Positions 23,463 to 35,070 of a DNA stretch of 64,000 nucleotides are shown piece by piece; the first letter of the stretch is position 1, and the number at the start of each line of letters is the position of its first letter. Under the pieces are notes generated by a model. That model was not told the origin of the DNA. It saw only the letters and a program-made list of their open reading frames with translations, and searched no databases. The translations under genes and the position numbers were made by a program. The stretch lies in NCBI GenBank assembly GCA_916700875.1, contig CAKAKS010000034.1:11924195-11988194 (forward strand). The letters run 5' to 3'. This DNA is from Sebastes aleutianus. Lineage: Eukaryota > Chordata > Actinopteri > Perciformes > Sebastidae.

Positions 23463-25869
23463 CACAGCACAACAGCACTGATATGCAACATGATTTAGAC
23501 TTGCACTTCCATTTGCTAGGAGGGGGAGTGGAGATGAGTGCTGCTCTCTCTCTCTCTACCTCTCTCTGTCTCCCTTGCCTTTTTTCCAATAAAGCCCTTC
23601 AGGCAACTTGAAACATCCACTATTCTTCCAGTCCCTTTGCCCTATCTGCCTTGAGCTTCCGCCTACCAAGCTAAAAGAAAAAAAACATCCAAAAAGACTC
23701 CTCCCTAGTTGGAGGGATAAAGAAAGAGGAAGATGGACTGATTCCCAAATAACTTCCCTGTCCTCTCTCTCACTCCACTATTTTCTTCCAACTTCACCTA
23801 ATTCTTGCATTGAAAGGCTTTTGCTGGTTGCAGCTGGCACCCAGAGAAAAAACATCTGTAAACTGGCACTAAGCTGTTTAATGTATCACATACTCAGCAA
23901 GCTACCAGCATGACGTATGAGAGGTCTATTTGTAGCCAGATTATTGAATACACCTGAGACTCTGCAGTTAATCAAATCACTGTGGAAATGAGAAACATTA
24001 GGACAATGGTTTTAAACAACGGTGGCTAAATGAAAGCCAAAATCTACCATGATACACTACTCACCTCTCACACATGAATCATCCTCTATCTGCTCTGCAA
24101 CACTGGGACTATTTGAGCCTCGTCTCTCCCTCTCTGTTTGCCTCTCTCCTCTCGCTGACTCTCAGAAATCTAGCTGGGCTCATTGGAAACAATGGTAACA
24201 GTGGAAAGGTTAAAAAAAAAAGAGGATAAACAAATTAAAGATGCAGCCAAATCGATAACTAAACCACGGTGTGTTTTAGTGCCAGGTCACCATAACACAG
24301 CAAACAGAGCAGGAGGTCAAATCTCATTCCAACAGCCAATAATTACACAATCAATCCCAAATGAAGGGATTGATGGTTATTTTAATCAGATGCTGCATGA
24401 CCTAAATTAAATATTTTAAGAAGCATTACCAAGATATTTACAGAAATAAAAAAAAGTGACATTTCATTGAAAGGAGGATGCCATATATTATAGGACCACA
24501 ATATGGACAAGTTAATCATTACTTTACCAGGTCAAGTCACAGATTAAATAGAACATTTAAACAAATCAGAGCAAAGGGGCAGGGTATTTATGTAAATAAA
24601 GATCTAAAAAAATCAATGTTCATGTTTACTGCCCAAAAGTTCCAGGTTCCTTGCATGTTTTGGGACCAGGCGTCAAGGTAAAAAAACAACCTTGCGAGCT
24701 GAAACACTTCTAAGAAATCAAGAATAACAAACTATAAATGGAGGGATTATTTTCCAATATGCATGGCAAGTGTAAAATAAAAGAAGTTAAAACAGGAGTT
24801 CAAAGTAGAAATAATAATTTAGTGCACACATTTGCAAGAGGTTATTTTCAAATGATCAATTTCAGAATTCAGAACCAATGATGATGATAAAAAATAATCA
24901 AATAATAAAAAATAAAAGCAGTTACAACAGGAGTTCAATGTAGAAATAATTATTTAGTGCACACATTTGCAAGAGGTCAATTTCAGAACTAATACCCAAT
25001 GATAGAAATGATAAAAAATCATATAATTTGGGTTAAAATAGACTTATTTCTACATAAAACTGTCAGCTGACACTAGTCAATAATGCAAGAAATTCATAAA
25101 GATAAAGAGTATCCCAAGCAGCAGCCTCCCCCAGAGGACAACCTGAACATTTGGCACAGGGACTTCATTTTCCCTTCTCTGCGCAACATCTTTCTTGAGT
25201 AAACAGCCCAATTTTCAGGACATGTCAGGTCAAGTGGAAAACAAGTAGCCCTGATGATACATATTTTTTTAGCATTTCCCCTGGAATAAAATGAAGACCT
25301 GGGTTACATTAGAAAACAGGAAAATGAAGGGTTAGAAGTGAAACAGCTAAAATCACCTAAATGGCTCAAGATAGGCTGCTTCCTGCCGTAATTGACTTAA
25401 TTTTCATGACAGACCACTTTTACAGCATGTCAGCAGCCTAAATGATGCCAATCAGTTTTTGCAGCTCATTCTGGAATTGTAATGCACATGTTGCAGCATT
25501 TCCAGCTGTTATGTTGGCTGTTTTTCTAGGTCCACACTGACCTGGGGTACATGAAAGGTCAACAGCTATAGTTAGTTATAAAATATCAATGAAAAATGTC
25601 ACAAAACTGGTGAACATTTAAGACATCTACTGATGAATTATCTGTGCATAGATGCATTTGCTCACAATTTTAGGTGAATTGGTTCACAATATTTGGCTGC
25701 AAATTGCATGTAAATAAAATACTGTTGCTGCACTTGAACAACGTTGACTGATCCATAAACCATCTGGATTCATACACTAGAGAAAAAAATGCAATTGGCT
25801 AGATAATGCTGATAAAGATTACCCCCATCTTCCATATATAATGCTTGTTAAGTAAGACAGCGGGAAAAA
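23463..25869. other. esr1 upstream / intergenic region with no gene seen
   Basis: The part nearest 23463 should contain esr1 5' UTR and promoter, but I could not place a TSS or TATA box from the sequence. The remainder is AT-rich. The only structure recognised is a two-copy direct repeat at 24774-25027. Human CCDC170 lies at the equivalent position; no coiled-coil coding exon was recognised here. Confidence 0.5.
24774..25027. repeat. Two-copy direct tandem duplication
   Basis: Two units of about 125-130 bp share the runs aacaggagttcaa, tagaaataat and gtgcacacatttgcaagagg. The second unit lacks about 15 bp present in the first. Intergenic between esr1 and armt1. Confidence 0.75.
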
Positions 25870-26792
25870 AGACCAGTCAGTGCAGTTCTTTATTAAATCA
25901 AACCCCTTAATGAAAATGATATGATTTCCCCCAGGCAGCAATGAGAAGAATCCAGTTAACATCACCTCCGAGGTACTGACGATGAGAATTTAGATGACAT
26001 AACATTGTGCACAGAGACATCCACTTTCATCAATGAAGATATGGAGGTCTGGGTTGCCATTTTAAACAAAACAAGGACATGTTGTCACTGTTATTGTTAC
26101 ACCACCCCAATAACAGTCTACCGTCTTTCAAACTGAGCAAAACAGTTATCAAATGATGTTATAATCTGCCTTAGCTGAATTTAAATGTCTGTCTGCATGT
26201 TTTGATTGTATTGATGCATGCATATCAATGACACCGAGTGCAACAGTAAGACAACCTGAGCTAAGCTAGATGAAAACAAAAATATCTATATATTACATTT
26301 ATCATCATTCTCCTCAACTGCATGCAAAAAGAAAAGTATTGCTGCCCCAGGACAAAGATTTATAAAGCCCAATTCTTACTCAATAATTGTGAATAGCATC
26401 TACATTAACCTGTAAACATTATGACTTAATACATTGTGCACAACACATAAGCTATTTGCGATAGAAAGCAACCTTGATTTGTTACCTCAGAGGATAAATT
26501 TGTCACCGTAAACAGTTGTTCAAATCATGAGAAAACATTTAGATCTAAAAGTGCTAACATTTTAAGTACGACATGGTACAAATATGTTGTGAAAATAACT
26601 TAAATATCTCTGTTACTGTGCATTTCTGTATCAAACATTACGAAGTGCTAACTGACGATGAGGAACAAAGACACAATTTAACAACCGTGGGTAACTTAAT
26701 GGTCTTATGGCTTAAAGGTAACTCCATCTCACTGTGATATTATAATGAATCCACGTCTTCCCAATGAGATCCTAAGGTCAGTCTTTCTGTTC
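25870..26792 (-). other. armt1: Probable armt1 3' UTR
   Basis: Non-coding sequence downstream of the armt1 stop, with a minus-strand AATAAA at 25889-25894 followed by GT-rich sequence. The end is inferred. Confidence 0.5.
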
Positions 26793-29700
26793 TTACTTTG
26801 AGCCGTAGAATTGAATGACAGCGTATTTGCCGCTGGTCATCCAGTCTGGATCTTGGGAGCTGAGCTTCTCCCCTTGGCCCGGCTGCAGACCGACCTGAAC
26901 GTTGGCCTTGAGAGTCCTCAGGCTACACAGTGGCGCAGGCCCAAAACCTCGTAGCGCAGTATCGAAGCCCACTGTGTGATCCCAGTCCCTGTCCCCCGTC
27001 AGCTTTCTGTAGTTGAGATCACCTTTAAACAGCACCAGGTCTGCCCCCTGCAGGGTTGCGTACAGGTCAGGAGCATCAGCTGCCATGTCAGAGAACTCAT
27101 GGGGCTGTGTCCAGAAAGGATGATCATGATAGGTCCACACGCCTTCCTTCAGGTGGCTCTTCCACTGGACACCACACTTTGACATCCATCTGTGATTGGC
27201 CGCCATGGTCTGCCGGATGGTCCACTGAAAATCGTTAGCTGTGACATCAGAGACAAACCACGGGATGCATTTGCCGTGAAAATGGACCTCGTGGGCAAGG
27301 CCGGAGGAAACCAGGAAATCTGCTAAGACCAAGTCAGTGAATAACTCAAAGCCAGCATTGTCTAGAACAATGTCCACTCTCACAGCAGTGGCTTTCTCTG
27401 ATTGTCCTGGCCTTTGGGCAGAAATAAGAGTTGACCACACCATGTTGGAGTCATTCACCAAGATGAAGGGTTGTAGGCTGTTGAGGGAATCTATTGGACT
27501 GGTCTTCTGGGAGTTGTCTTGGCCAGCAGAGATAGACAGATCACACTTGTTTCCCCACAGCGAAACCTAGGAAGGGTCAAATAAAAAAGTTAAACCTGAA
27601 CCAATAGAGTGCTACAGGAATGAGTCCTAAAACCCAGATATGAATTAGCATTTTAGCATTTCCGGTTCCCTCGTCTGGAAGTCAATGGTTTTTTGAATGG
27701 GTTTTTAGTTAAGACGCCTGAAATAAGGTCTGTGGTTAACACAAGCTTAAGAGATTTTAACGTTTTGTTCTACGACATTAAATACGTCAGTAAATATCCC
27801 ACTTGTGAATTTTGGTTAAAACATTAAAGTTGCAGGCTGTTAAAAGCTGCTAAAATCTTTTATAGAGCCGAGGGAACTGCAGAATCGGGTAATAAGTATC
27901 TGTGGGTTAATCAATACGAAAAACTTGCTCACATGACATATCATCATTTGAACCACAGTTGATATGAAAATATTGATTAGTACGGCTTTAACTTCACTCA
28001 CTTGATAATCTTGTATTGAGCTGGTATAGTAGACACTAACCTGTAACAGTTTGATAAAATGCTCAAACAGCTGATTCTTGGAGAGTTCCTTCATGTTCTT
28101 GTTGATGCCCCCGAAGTATGTACACAAGGCCATTATAGCCTGCTGAGACTCAAAAAAGCTCTGAGTCTTTGCCTCATTAAAGACGTCATAGTCACTGATG
28201 GGAGGACTGAAATAAAAGCACAGATAAAATCATGACTAGGGAACTAGGAGTACTAGAACACAATATAAAGAAACAGGAAAAGCTGTATTTGCTGTACTTC
28301 TCCTAAGGCTACAATATTCCAATATTTACTTTTTTTTTATCATTAAGCCAACATTGTAATTTTAATGTTGTAATAATATCCCTTATCATTTCTTTCAATA
28401 ATGAGAATAATGACACTCAGTTTTGCTGTCTAAAGTAACAATATGCTGTGTCAGATTTTTCCGAGGATGATTTCTGAACAACTGAGAGAGAAAACAAAAA
28501 TTGACAGCTTAAGTTTTGAAGTGGGGTTGTATGAGGTACTTATGAAAAGTAGGTGTATTACCTACAGTAGATTGCGGTCGGCACGCCCCCAGCATCAAGA
28601 AACAGACAGGAGCGACAGGACCATAGCAAAGCAATACAGTGCTGTGGATGGGGACGGCAGAAAAATGCATTTTAGCTACCTAAAATAAAGGCTCAACTAA
28701 AAAAAATGATATCTGTTTAAGTGTACTCTATATTTAGAATATTTTCCAACGGCGAATTGAACTTAAAGTGAAACGTATCTATACTGTTTTTATCATCTGA
28801 GACTGCTGGCTTTGGAGAGAGCATGGAGAAGTTTCACTTTCAGTTCAGTTCCCCGTCGGAAAGGAGAAGGAAAGGGCTGTCTGACAGCAAGATAAAGCAG
28901 TGAAACTATTCTAAATATAGCGTACACTTAAACAGATATAGAATTTTTAGGCGAGTCTTTCTTTAAGGTGGCTAAAATAGTTTTTTCCGCCGTTCCCGTC
29001 CACAGCACTTTATACAGTAGCTTTGCTCCGGTGCAAGTGCTCCTTTCTGTTTCTTGATGCTGGGGCACGCCGACTGTTATCTACATTAAGTACTACACCT
29101 ACTATGGATAAGTACCTCATATATCCCCATTTCAAAACAACTTAACTATCCCTTTAAATTCAAATTGTTATGTATTCCAATGTGACTAGCGTCATATCAA
29201 AAGGCAAAGAAAAACAAATATAGTGATATATCGCATAGCCCAAAAAGCCCATATACTCAAAAGCAGGAAATAGGGGAGCAATAGTTCCAATAAAAAGATG
29301 CAAACGCTTCTCACTTGAGCCAGAGGGCCTCCTGTACCCTGCGGTACATGTAGCACTCCACATAAAGCCATGGAGACTTGAACCAGCTGACGGACTCCTC
29401 GTCTCCATGCAGTTTCTGTTGTCTCTGCAGGTACTGGTTCCAGTACTCTGTGTCTTGCAGCTCGTCTGTCAGTGCTAGTACTGGCTTATCAGTTTGCAGC
29501 TCATTCCTCATCTTAGACAGCAGACCTATTGTTTGCTTCTCTGCCTCGATACCCTCCTGTATGAAAATAAAGAGGAAACACATGCAAGACCAAATTCAAG
29601 TTTTCAAATAAATTTCATATTTCCGGATATAGTTAAAGGTCCCATATTGTAAAAAGTGACATTTTCATGGCTTTTATATTATAAAGCAGGTTTAAGTTAT

Positions 29701-30749
29701 ATATAAATACTGTGAAAGTATTGAAACACTTAATCCACAGAGAAATACACACAGCCCGTATTCAGAAACTGAGCTTTTGAAACAAGCCGTCAGGATTTCT
29801 GTCCATTTGTGATGTCACAAATCTACAATATTTAGACCATTTCAAAGTTTTAAAAAAGTAAACATTCTAAATGTGTCCCAGTTTATTTCCTGTTGCAGTG
29901 TATGTGAATGACATCAGCTGACAGGAAGGAAACATGGACCCAAGCTGTTGCCTAGCGACGCAACTCTGTTGCAATTCCATTGAAATGCACTAAAACGGAG
30001 CGTTTCAGACAAAGGGTAAATACAAGTATATTCAAGCAGACAGCATGAGGAAAATAAAGGTTTTTTTAAACATTTAAGTATGCAAACCTTTTTCTAGTAG
30101 ACCCCAAAATAAAAGTATGAACCTGAAAATGAGCATAATATGTCCCCTTTAAAGAAAACACCTATTCACCCAATCAATAACATTACTTACCTCTCCATAT
30201 TCTTCAAAAAACTTGTTCTTGTTGCGATGTATTGTATCTATAACTTTAGTCAAGATGGTTGGCAATCTGTCTCTCACAGTCAAATAGGCAAATGACCTGC
30301 AGAGAAACATAAATAAACATGCATGTTACATTGACTCTTCCTCTTCCTCTTCCTACAGCAGGTTGTGCACTAGTAAGCTAGCAAGCTACTTCGCCTAGCA
30401 AGATGTAAAGTTAACATTAACCTTTGCAGACATTTCGACTGTAAACATGTTACTTCCTGCTATAACAAAGCCGTCAACAAACAACAGATATATGAAGTCA
30501 TGTGCTCTCATGTTTAACGTTACAGTTATTACCAACGTGGTGTATGTCTGTTAGCAATAAGCTAATGCTACTGCTGGTCTGAACACGACAGTCCTGACGC
30601 ATGTAGCCGTTTAGATACAGCAGTTAGTAGCCACATTATTATTTAACATGGTGACAAAGTTGTTCGTTTAGCTTGTCAACAACATACCCGACCACTTTAG
30701 CAGACAGTGAAGGAGGGACTCCGTCCACAGGTCGATCAGACGCCATCAT
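26793..30749 (-). CDS. armt1: Damage-control phosphatase / acidic residue methyltransferase ARMT1 (DUF89 family)
   Basis: ARMT1 (human C6orf211) is reported to methylate carboxyl groups of acidic residues, including on PCNA, in a DNA-damage context. The DUF89 fold is also a metal-dependent phosphatase acting on damaged sugar phosphates, so the physiological activity is debated. Minus-strand coding exons in transcript order: 30688-30749, 30191-30296, 29315-29556, 28041-28206 and 26793-27566. Phases agree, giving 449 residues against 441 in human. Recognisable segments are SFAYLTVRDRLPTILTKVID, SPWLYVECYMYRR, LLQVSLWGNKCDLS, DNAGFE (Asp261, Asn262), FVSDVT (Asp299) and KGDLNYRKLTGD (from about 373). 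The Asp/Asn/Asp set corresponds to the DUF89 metal ligands, so the enzyme looks catalytically complete. Translation may start at either of two adjacent ATG codons (30749 or 30746). Confidence 0.96.
28505..29150. mobile_element. Long inverted-repeat (foldback/MITE-like) element in armt1 intron
   Basis: Two arms of roughly 230 bp face each other. The left arm has gaggtacttatgaaaagtag, agcatcaagaaacagacagg and gtttaagtgtactctatatt; the right arm carries their reverse complements with substitutions. The spacer is about 170 bp. No transposase. It lies in the intron between armt1 coding exons 3 and 4. Confidence 0.75.
29633..30152. mobile_element. MITE-like element, family A copy 1 (armt1 intron)
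   Basis: The element starts ttaaaggtcccatatt and ends gagcataatatgtccccttt, so the ends are short inverted repeats. About 520 bp, no ORF. Two more near-complete copies lie at 31108-31624 (inverted) and 33378-33904, and an end fragment lies at 34525-34585. Confidence 0.75.
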
Positions 30750-31107
30750 GTTGACAGAGTGGAGACGGTTCAAATTCAAACTTTATCGATACAATGTCCA
30801 GGACAGGAACAAAGTTTACTAGAGGACTTGAACGCGACGTTTATATTTCCGTGGACGTTATGTGGTAAAAGCAGATTGCATCAAGCTTGACGTCCTCTGT
30901 TTCTTGTAACAAATATTACACATTTTAATATGTATTTCCTGGTTCACTGCAAGGCCTATTGAAAGAGGTTGGGGCATGGGTATTGGGGTATAAGGGTAAG
31001 ACACATGCGCAGTACAATCTCAGCTGCACTCGCCGAAATTGAGCCAATAGCAACGCACGACCGAACCTCCAGTTACACGGCGCATGTGTTATACCCAGGG
31101 TCTGAAA
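30750..31107. promoter_or_regulatory. armt1: armt1 5' flank / probable promoter
   Basis: The 5' flank of armt1 contains cacatgcgcagt (31001-31012) and gcgcatgtgt (31081-31090), which resemble NRF1 half-sites, and no TATA box at a sensible distance. In human this promoter is shared head-to-head with RMND1; no rightward gene start is recognised here. Confidence 0.35.
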
Positions 31108-31624
31108 TTAAAGGTCCCATATTATGCTCATTTTCAGATTCATACTTGTATTTTGTGTTTCTACTAGAACATGTTTACATGCTGTAATGTTCAAACAAAC
31201 CTTTATTTTCCTCATACTGTCTGCCTGAATATACCTGTATTTACCCTCTGTCTGAAACGCTCCGTTTTAGCGCATTTTTGATGGAATTGCAACAGAATTG
31301 CATTGCTAGGCAACAGCTTGGGTCCATGTGTACTTCCCGTCAGCTGATGACATTCACATACACTGCAACCAGGAAATAGACTTGGACACGTTTAGAATGT
31401 TTACGTTTAAAATTGTGTCAAGGGTCTAAATATTGTATATTCGTGACATCACGAATGGGCAGAAATCCTGACAGCTTGTTTCAAATGCAGAGTTTCTGAA
31501 TACGGGCTGTGTGTTTCCCTGTGGATTGAGTGTTTCGATACTTTCACAGTATTTATATAGGACTTAAGCCTGCTTTATAATAAAAAAACGTGAAAATCTC
31601 ACTTTTTTATAATATGGGACCTTC
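31108..31624. mobile_element. MITE-like element, family A copy 2 (inverted)
   Basis: Same family as 29633-30152 but in the opposite orientation: it starts ttaaaggtcccatattatgc and ends aatatgggaccttc. Shared internal runs include gcccgtattcagaaact (inverse) and ttgcctagcgacg-type sequence. Confidence 0.75.
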
Positions 31625-31737
31625 AAGTTTTTTCCCCACATGCCACTGTGGCAGTTGACTGAACATTTCTACTAGCCACACAATTTTTATGTCTGCCACT
31701 TCTGAAATCTATGTAGAACGTTTTAGACTTGTAAACA

Positions 31738-32135
31738 CTAGGACTGTGTATTAGCAATAATCTGGCGATACGATATGTATCATGATACAAGGGTTACGAT
31801 TCAATATATTGCGATAACATTGCGGTCCTGTAAGCAAGGCAATATATTGATTTTTTTAAATCTAATTTTAGGAAAACGGTTATAGTATAAAAAATATACC
31901 GCCATATGCATAAAATCTGAATAAAAACGATATTTTTTTTTACTTTTTATGCAATCAGAATAGTAGGATCTGCATTTGCATTTCTCTTTGCAAATAAAAT
32001 AAAGTATTGACTGAGTTAATCTTTGCTTGTAACCTATTATTAGAAATCAATACAGGGTTTTTGAGAATCAATACAGTATCACTAAACATAATATTGCAAT
32101 ACACCATATTTTTGATATTTTCTTCCACCCTAGTA
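31738..32135. mobile_element. Degenerate MITE-like repeat with (gata)-type motifs
   Basis: The sequence ctggcgatacgatatgtatc followed by gattcaatatattgcgata is typical of a repeat common in fish genomes. The right half contains aatcaatacagtatcactaaac. About 400 bp, non-coding. Family not named. Confidence 0.5.
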
Positions 32136-32554
32136 AACACTGAGTCAGTGGTAACAGACAGTAGAAATATGGATCATGTATCCTTTATCACTGAATATTT
32201 GTAATTTAGGAATTGCTTTTGAAAAATAATATTCTAATGTCATCTGCCATGATGGCAGGTGACCTGAAATTTTGACCTGCGAGAGCGAACATTTACCCTG
32301 TATTTGGCAGGTGGCAGGTGCTAATTTCATTCCCTGGTTATACCACACAACTCAAGGCCCGTGTCCCATCCTCTTTCAATAAGCCTTGGAACCCATTGGT
32401 TTTATTTAGGATGCTACGCTACCATCTAGTGGTTAATGTATAAACTGCAAAAGTTGGCAAGTTGTGTGTCCCATGCATGTTGTTGCTTATCTTAAAGATG
32501 CTACGTAGTGCCTTGTCTGCAGGACAGATAATAATGCACACAGTGCACTTTCAT

Positions 32555-32845
32555 AGACTAAGCTACTGGAGTTACCCTGCACTATATTCAGTTTTAAAAG
32601 TCTCTTCTACACTATATTCACTTTTTTTAATAGTCGTGTATCACAGCTGTTACCCTGCACTATATTCAGTTTTAACGGTTTTCTTCATCTCCTTGTATTT
32701 TTATATCTGGTATATTTTGTTGTACTTTGTACTTTGCACTACTAACTTTTTTACTGCCTTTTTACTAACATGTTTTGCACTATGGAACTGTGATGCTGGA
32801 AGCTTGAATTTCCCTCGGGATCAATAAAGTTACTATCTATCTGTT
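32555..32845 (+). mobile_element. 3' end of a LINE-type retroelement (truncated)
   Basis: The stretch ends tgaatttccctcgggatcaataaagttactatctatctg, the typical tail of fish non-LTR elements that finish in a tetranucleotide repeat. Upstream, the run taccctgcactatattcagttttaa occurs twice. No reverse transcriptase coding region is present. Confidence 0.55.
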
Positions 32846-33175
32846 TAATTTAATCTTGCTCGCTTTCTGGAGCACGCATCAGCCTTATTAAAATTAGTCT
32901 TTTCTGGGATGGATCAAAAAGTGGTACGCCGCTGCGCCTGCCGCATTGCGCATGGCATTCTGTTGTTGCGGCAACCCCCCCTCCAGCATCCCTTTTTGTC
33001 AAGGGCAACGGTTGTCATGGAGACATTGACTCGCTCCATCGGAAAAGGGCAGAATTCGACCCCCGCTACCCGGGGCTTTTTGGCGGGAAAAGAAGGAGGG
33101 GGTCGAGTAGGGTTTTGCTGAGAGTAATCATTACTCTAGGGTTAAAGGTTTTCTGCTTTAACCCTTTACCACCGA

Positions 33176-33176
<1 letters not shown>

Positions 33177-33209
<33 letters not shown>
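33177..33209. repeat. (TATC)n microsatellite
   Basis: About eight perfect tetranucleotide units in the repeat-dense desert between armt1 and zbtb2. Confidence 0.9.
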
Positions 33210-33377
33210 AGGGCTGACCCAAATGCTTCGAAGCTTTGACCGTTGCCATGGTAATCATCCTCCAAATCAGTATTCAAATGCGTCAGGTTTTTTTTTATAT
33301 GTTATAATGTATAAATTCCAAAATAGACCATGAAATAAGGAATAATCCAACAATATTCTTCATTTTTCATATTCAAC

Positions 33378-33904
33378 ATTAAAGGTCCCATATTATAAAA
33401 AAGTGAGATTTTCATGTTTTTTTTATTATAAAGCAGGCTTAAGTCCTATATAAATACTGTGAAAGTTTTGAAACACTCAATCCACAGAGAAATACACACA
33501 GCCCGTATTCAGAAACTCTGCATTTGAAACAAGCTGTCAGGATTTCTGCCCCTTGTGATGTCACGAATATACAAAATTTAGACCCTTGACACAGTTTTAA
33601 ACGGTAACATTCTAAATGTGTCCCAGTTTATTTCCTGGTTGCAGTGTATGTGAATGTCATCAGCTGACAGGAAGTACGCATGGACCCAGGAGCTGTTGCC
33701 TAGCAACGCAATTCCGTCAAAATGCGCTAAAATGGAGCGTTTCAGACAGAGGGTAAATACAGGCATATTCAGGCTGACAGTATGAGGAAAATAAAGTTTT
33801 TTTTATGAACATTACAGCATGTAAACAGGTTATAGTAGAAACACAAAATACAAGTACGAACCTGAAAATGAGCATAATATGGGACATAATATGGGACATA
33901 ATAT
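33378..33904. mobile_element. MITE-like element, family A copy 3
   Basis: It starts ttaaaggtcccatattataa and ends gagcataatatgggac, followed by two extra repeats of ataatatgggac (about 33876-33904). It lies directly beside the GC-richer element at 33905-34522. Confidence 0.75.
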
Positions 33905-34522
33905 GTGGCCGGAGCCTCTCCTCCTCTGCCTGCTTGCCTTCACTCACACAGCGCGCGTGCGTTCTCGCTATCTCGCCCCACCTCTAGACGTGAACACGCG
34001 CTCACGCCACACTGCAGAAGAGTTAGTTTAGCTCTGAGAATATCCAGTGAATGTACAATGGACGTTTGTGCAGAAATAACTGCTGCAGCTCCTCAAGACC
34101 AACAGAGGTTTTCCGTGTCTTGTGAAGTGACGGGGCTCTGCAGAGAGAAACGTTATCAGCGGCACCCGGCCGGAGACGGTAACGTTACTCTTCATGCTCA
34201 GCCCCGGCACCGACTCGCTTTTCCTACTCAGCCTCCGGTGTCTCCCTCCGGAGAGGGAGACACCGGAGGCTGGGCAGGAAAAGCCAGTATTGATTCATGG
34301 AGAGACCTTCGTCTGGTCAGCTAACATTACTGCCAAGCAGGTGAAATACAGTATCGAGTGATATTGTGGTTTTAGCTGACGTGTGTCGCCTCACTGTTTT
34401 GAGCGATGCTCGTTCAGGTATATTTAGAGCGAGCAAGCGTGAGCCCGACGCTGACTTTCGTTGACTTCACGGCCACAGGTGTCGCTGTTAACAAGCATTT
34501 CTGAAAGTTACAAATAGTCCCT
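33905..34522. mobile_element. GC-richer inserted repeat carrying a long hairpin
   Basis: About 620 bp between a family A copy and an inverted family A end. It begins ggccggagcctctcctcc and ends aatagtcccttta. It resembles a percomorph interspersed repeat I have met with the same ends, but this could not be checked. The 139-codon reading frame inside it has no recognisable domain and is not taken as a gene. Confidence 0.5.
34217..34284. repeat. Perfect hairpin inside a larger near-perfect inverted repeat
   Basis: Arms gcctccggtgtctccctc (34231-34248) and its exact reverse complement (34253-34270) are separated by four bases, cgga. Outside these 18 bp, a further 14 bp pair with two mismatches, giving arms of 32 nt. 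Confidence 0.9.
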
Positions 34523-34524
34523 TT

Positions 34525-34585
34525 AAGCCTGCTTTATAATAAAAAAACATGAAAATCTCACTTTTTTATAATATGGGACCTTTAA
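34525..34585. mobile_element. Family A MITE end fragment (inverted)
   Basis: The run gcctgctttataataaaaaaacatg to ttataatatgggacctttaa is the inverse of the left end of copies 1 and 3. Only about 60 bp remain. Confidence 0.7.
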
Positions 34586-34860
34586 CAGTTTCCACTCCAA
34601 TATAAAGTCCTAAAATAAAAGGATAAAACACATTGGCGTTTCAAGTAGGCCCAACCCACATTGGTCCCACTCTGGGAATAAATAGCAACAAAAGTAATCA
34701 CATAATGTGTAAAGTCCATTTTAGAGTTGGGAAACGGGAGGATCTCTCCACTCTTGGTTCTATTTTTGAAAAACATGACCAATTGATTGGCTGCACCCAC
34801 GATTAGGCTACTAGGCTGGAAAAATAGGCATATCAATTCATTCTGGTGTTTTTTTTTCCC

Positions 34861-35070
34861 CTCTCTCAGATCAGCCGCGGTCACTATGGGAACACGGCGG
34901 GCCGTTGTCAGGATGTGGGGTCCTTGGGAGTGGGAGTCCAGCTGCGTCCACCTCCGGTGTTCATCCACCGCGGGCCTCCCATCCCCCCACCGGGCCCCAG
35001 CCTGGCCGGATCTGTTTTTCTAAACCGAGAGAGGAGTGACTCACCACTCCGGTTTCAAAACAGGCCATGA
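34861..35070 (+). other. Unassigned GC-rich open stretch with a strong splice acceptor (possible orphan exon)
   Basis: A run of T/C (34849-34870) ending ctctctcag leads into a GC-rich stretch open in two frames. One reads a Pro-rich segment with RPPPVFIHRGPPIPPPGPS; the other contains MGTRRAVVRMWGPWEWES. It stands out from the AT-rich surroundings. No family is recognised and no matching upstream exon was found, so it may be a decayed or lineage-specific exon, or chance. Confidence 0.2.

Noticed and set aside
32462..32827. 121-codon frame between armt1 and zbtb2
   Set aside because: Overlaps a LINE tail with an internal duplication; hydrophobic low-complexity translation, no homologue recognised.
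33905..34324. 139-codon open frame as a gene
   Set aside because: It sits inside a transposon-like insertion with a long hairpin and has no recognisable domain.
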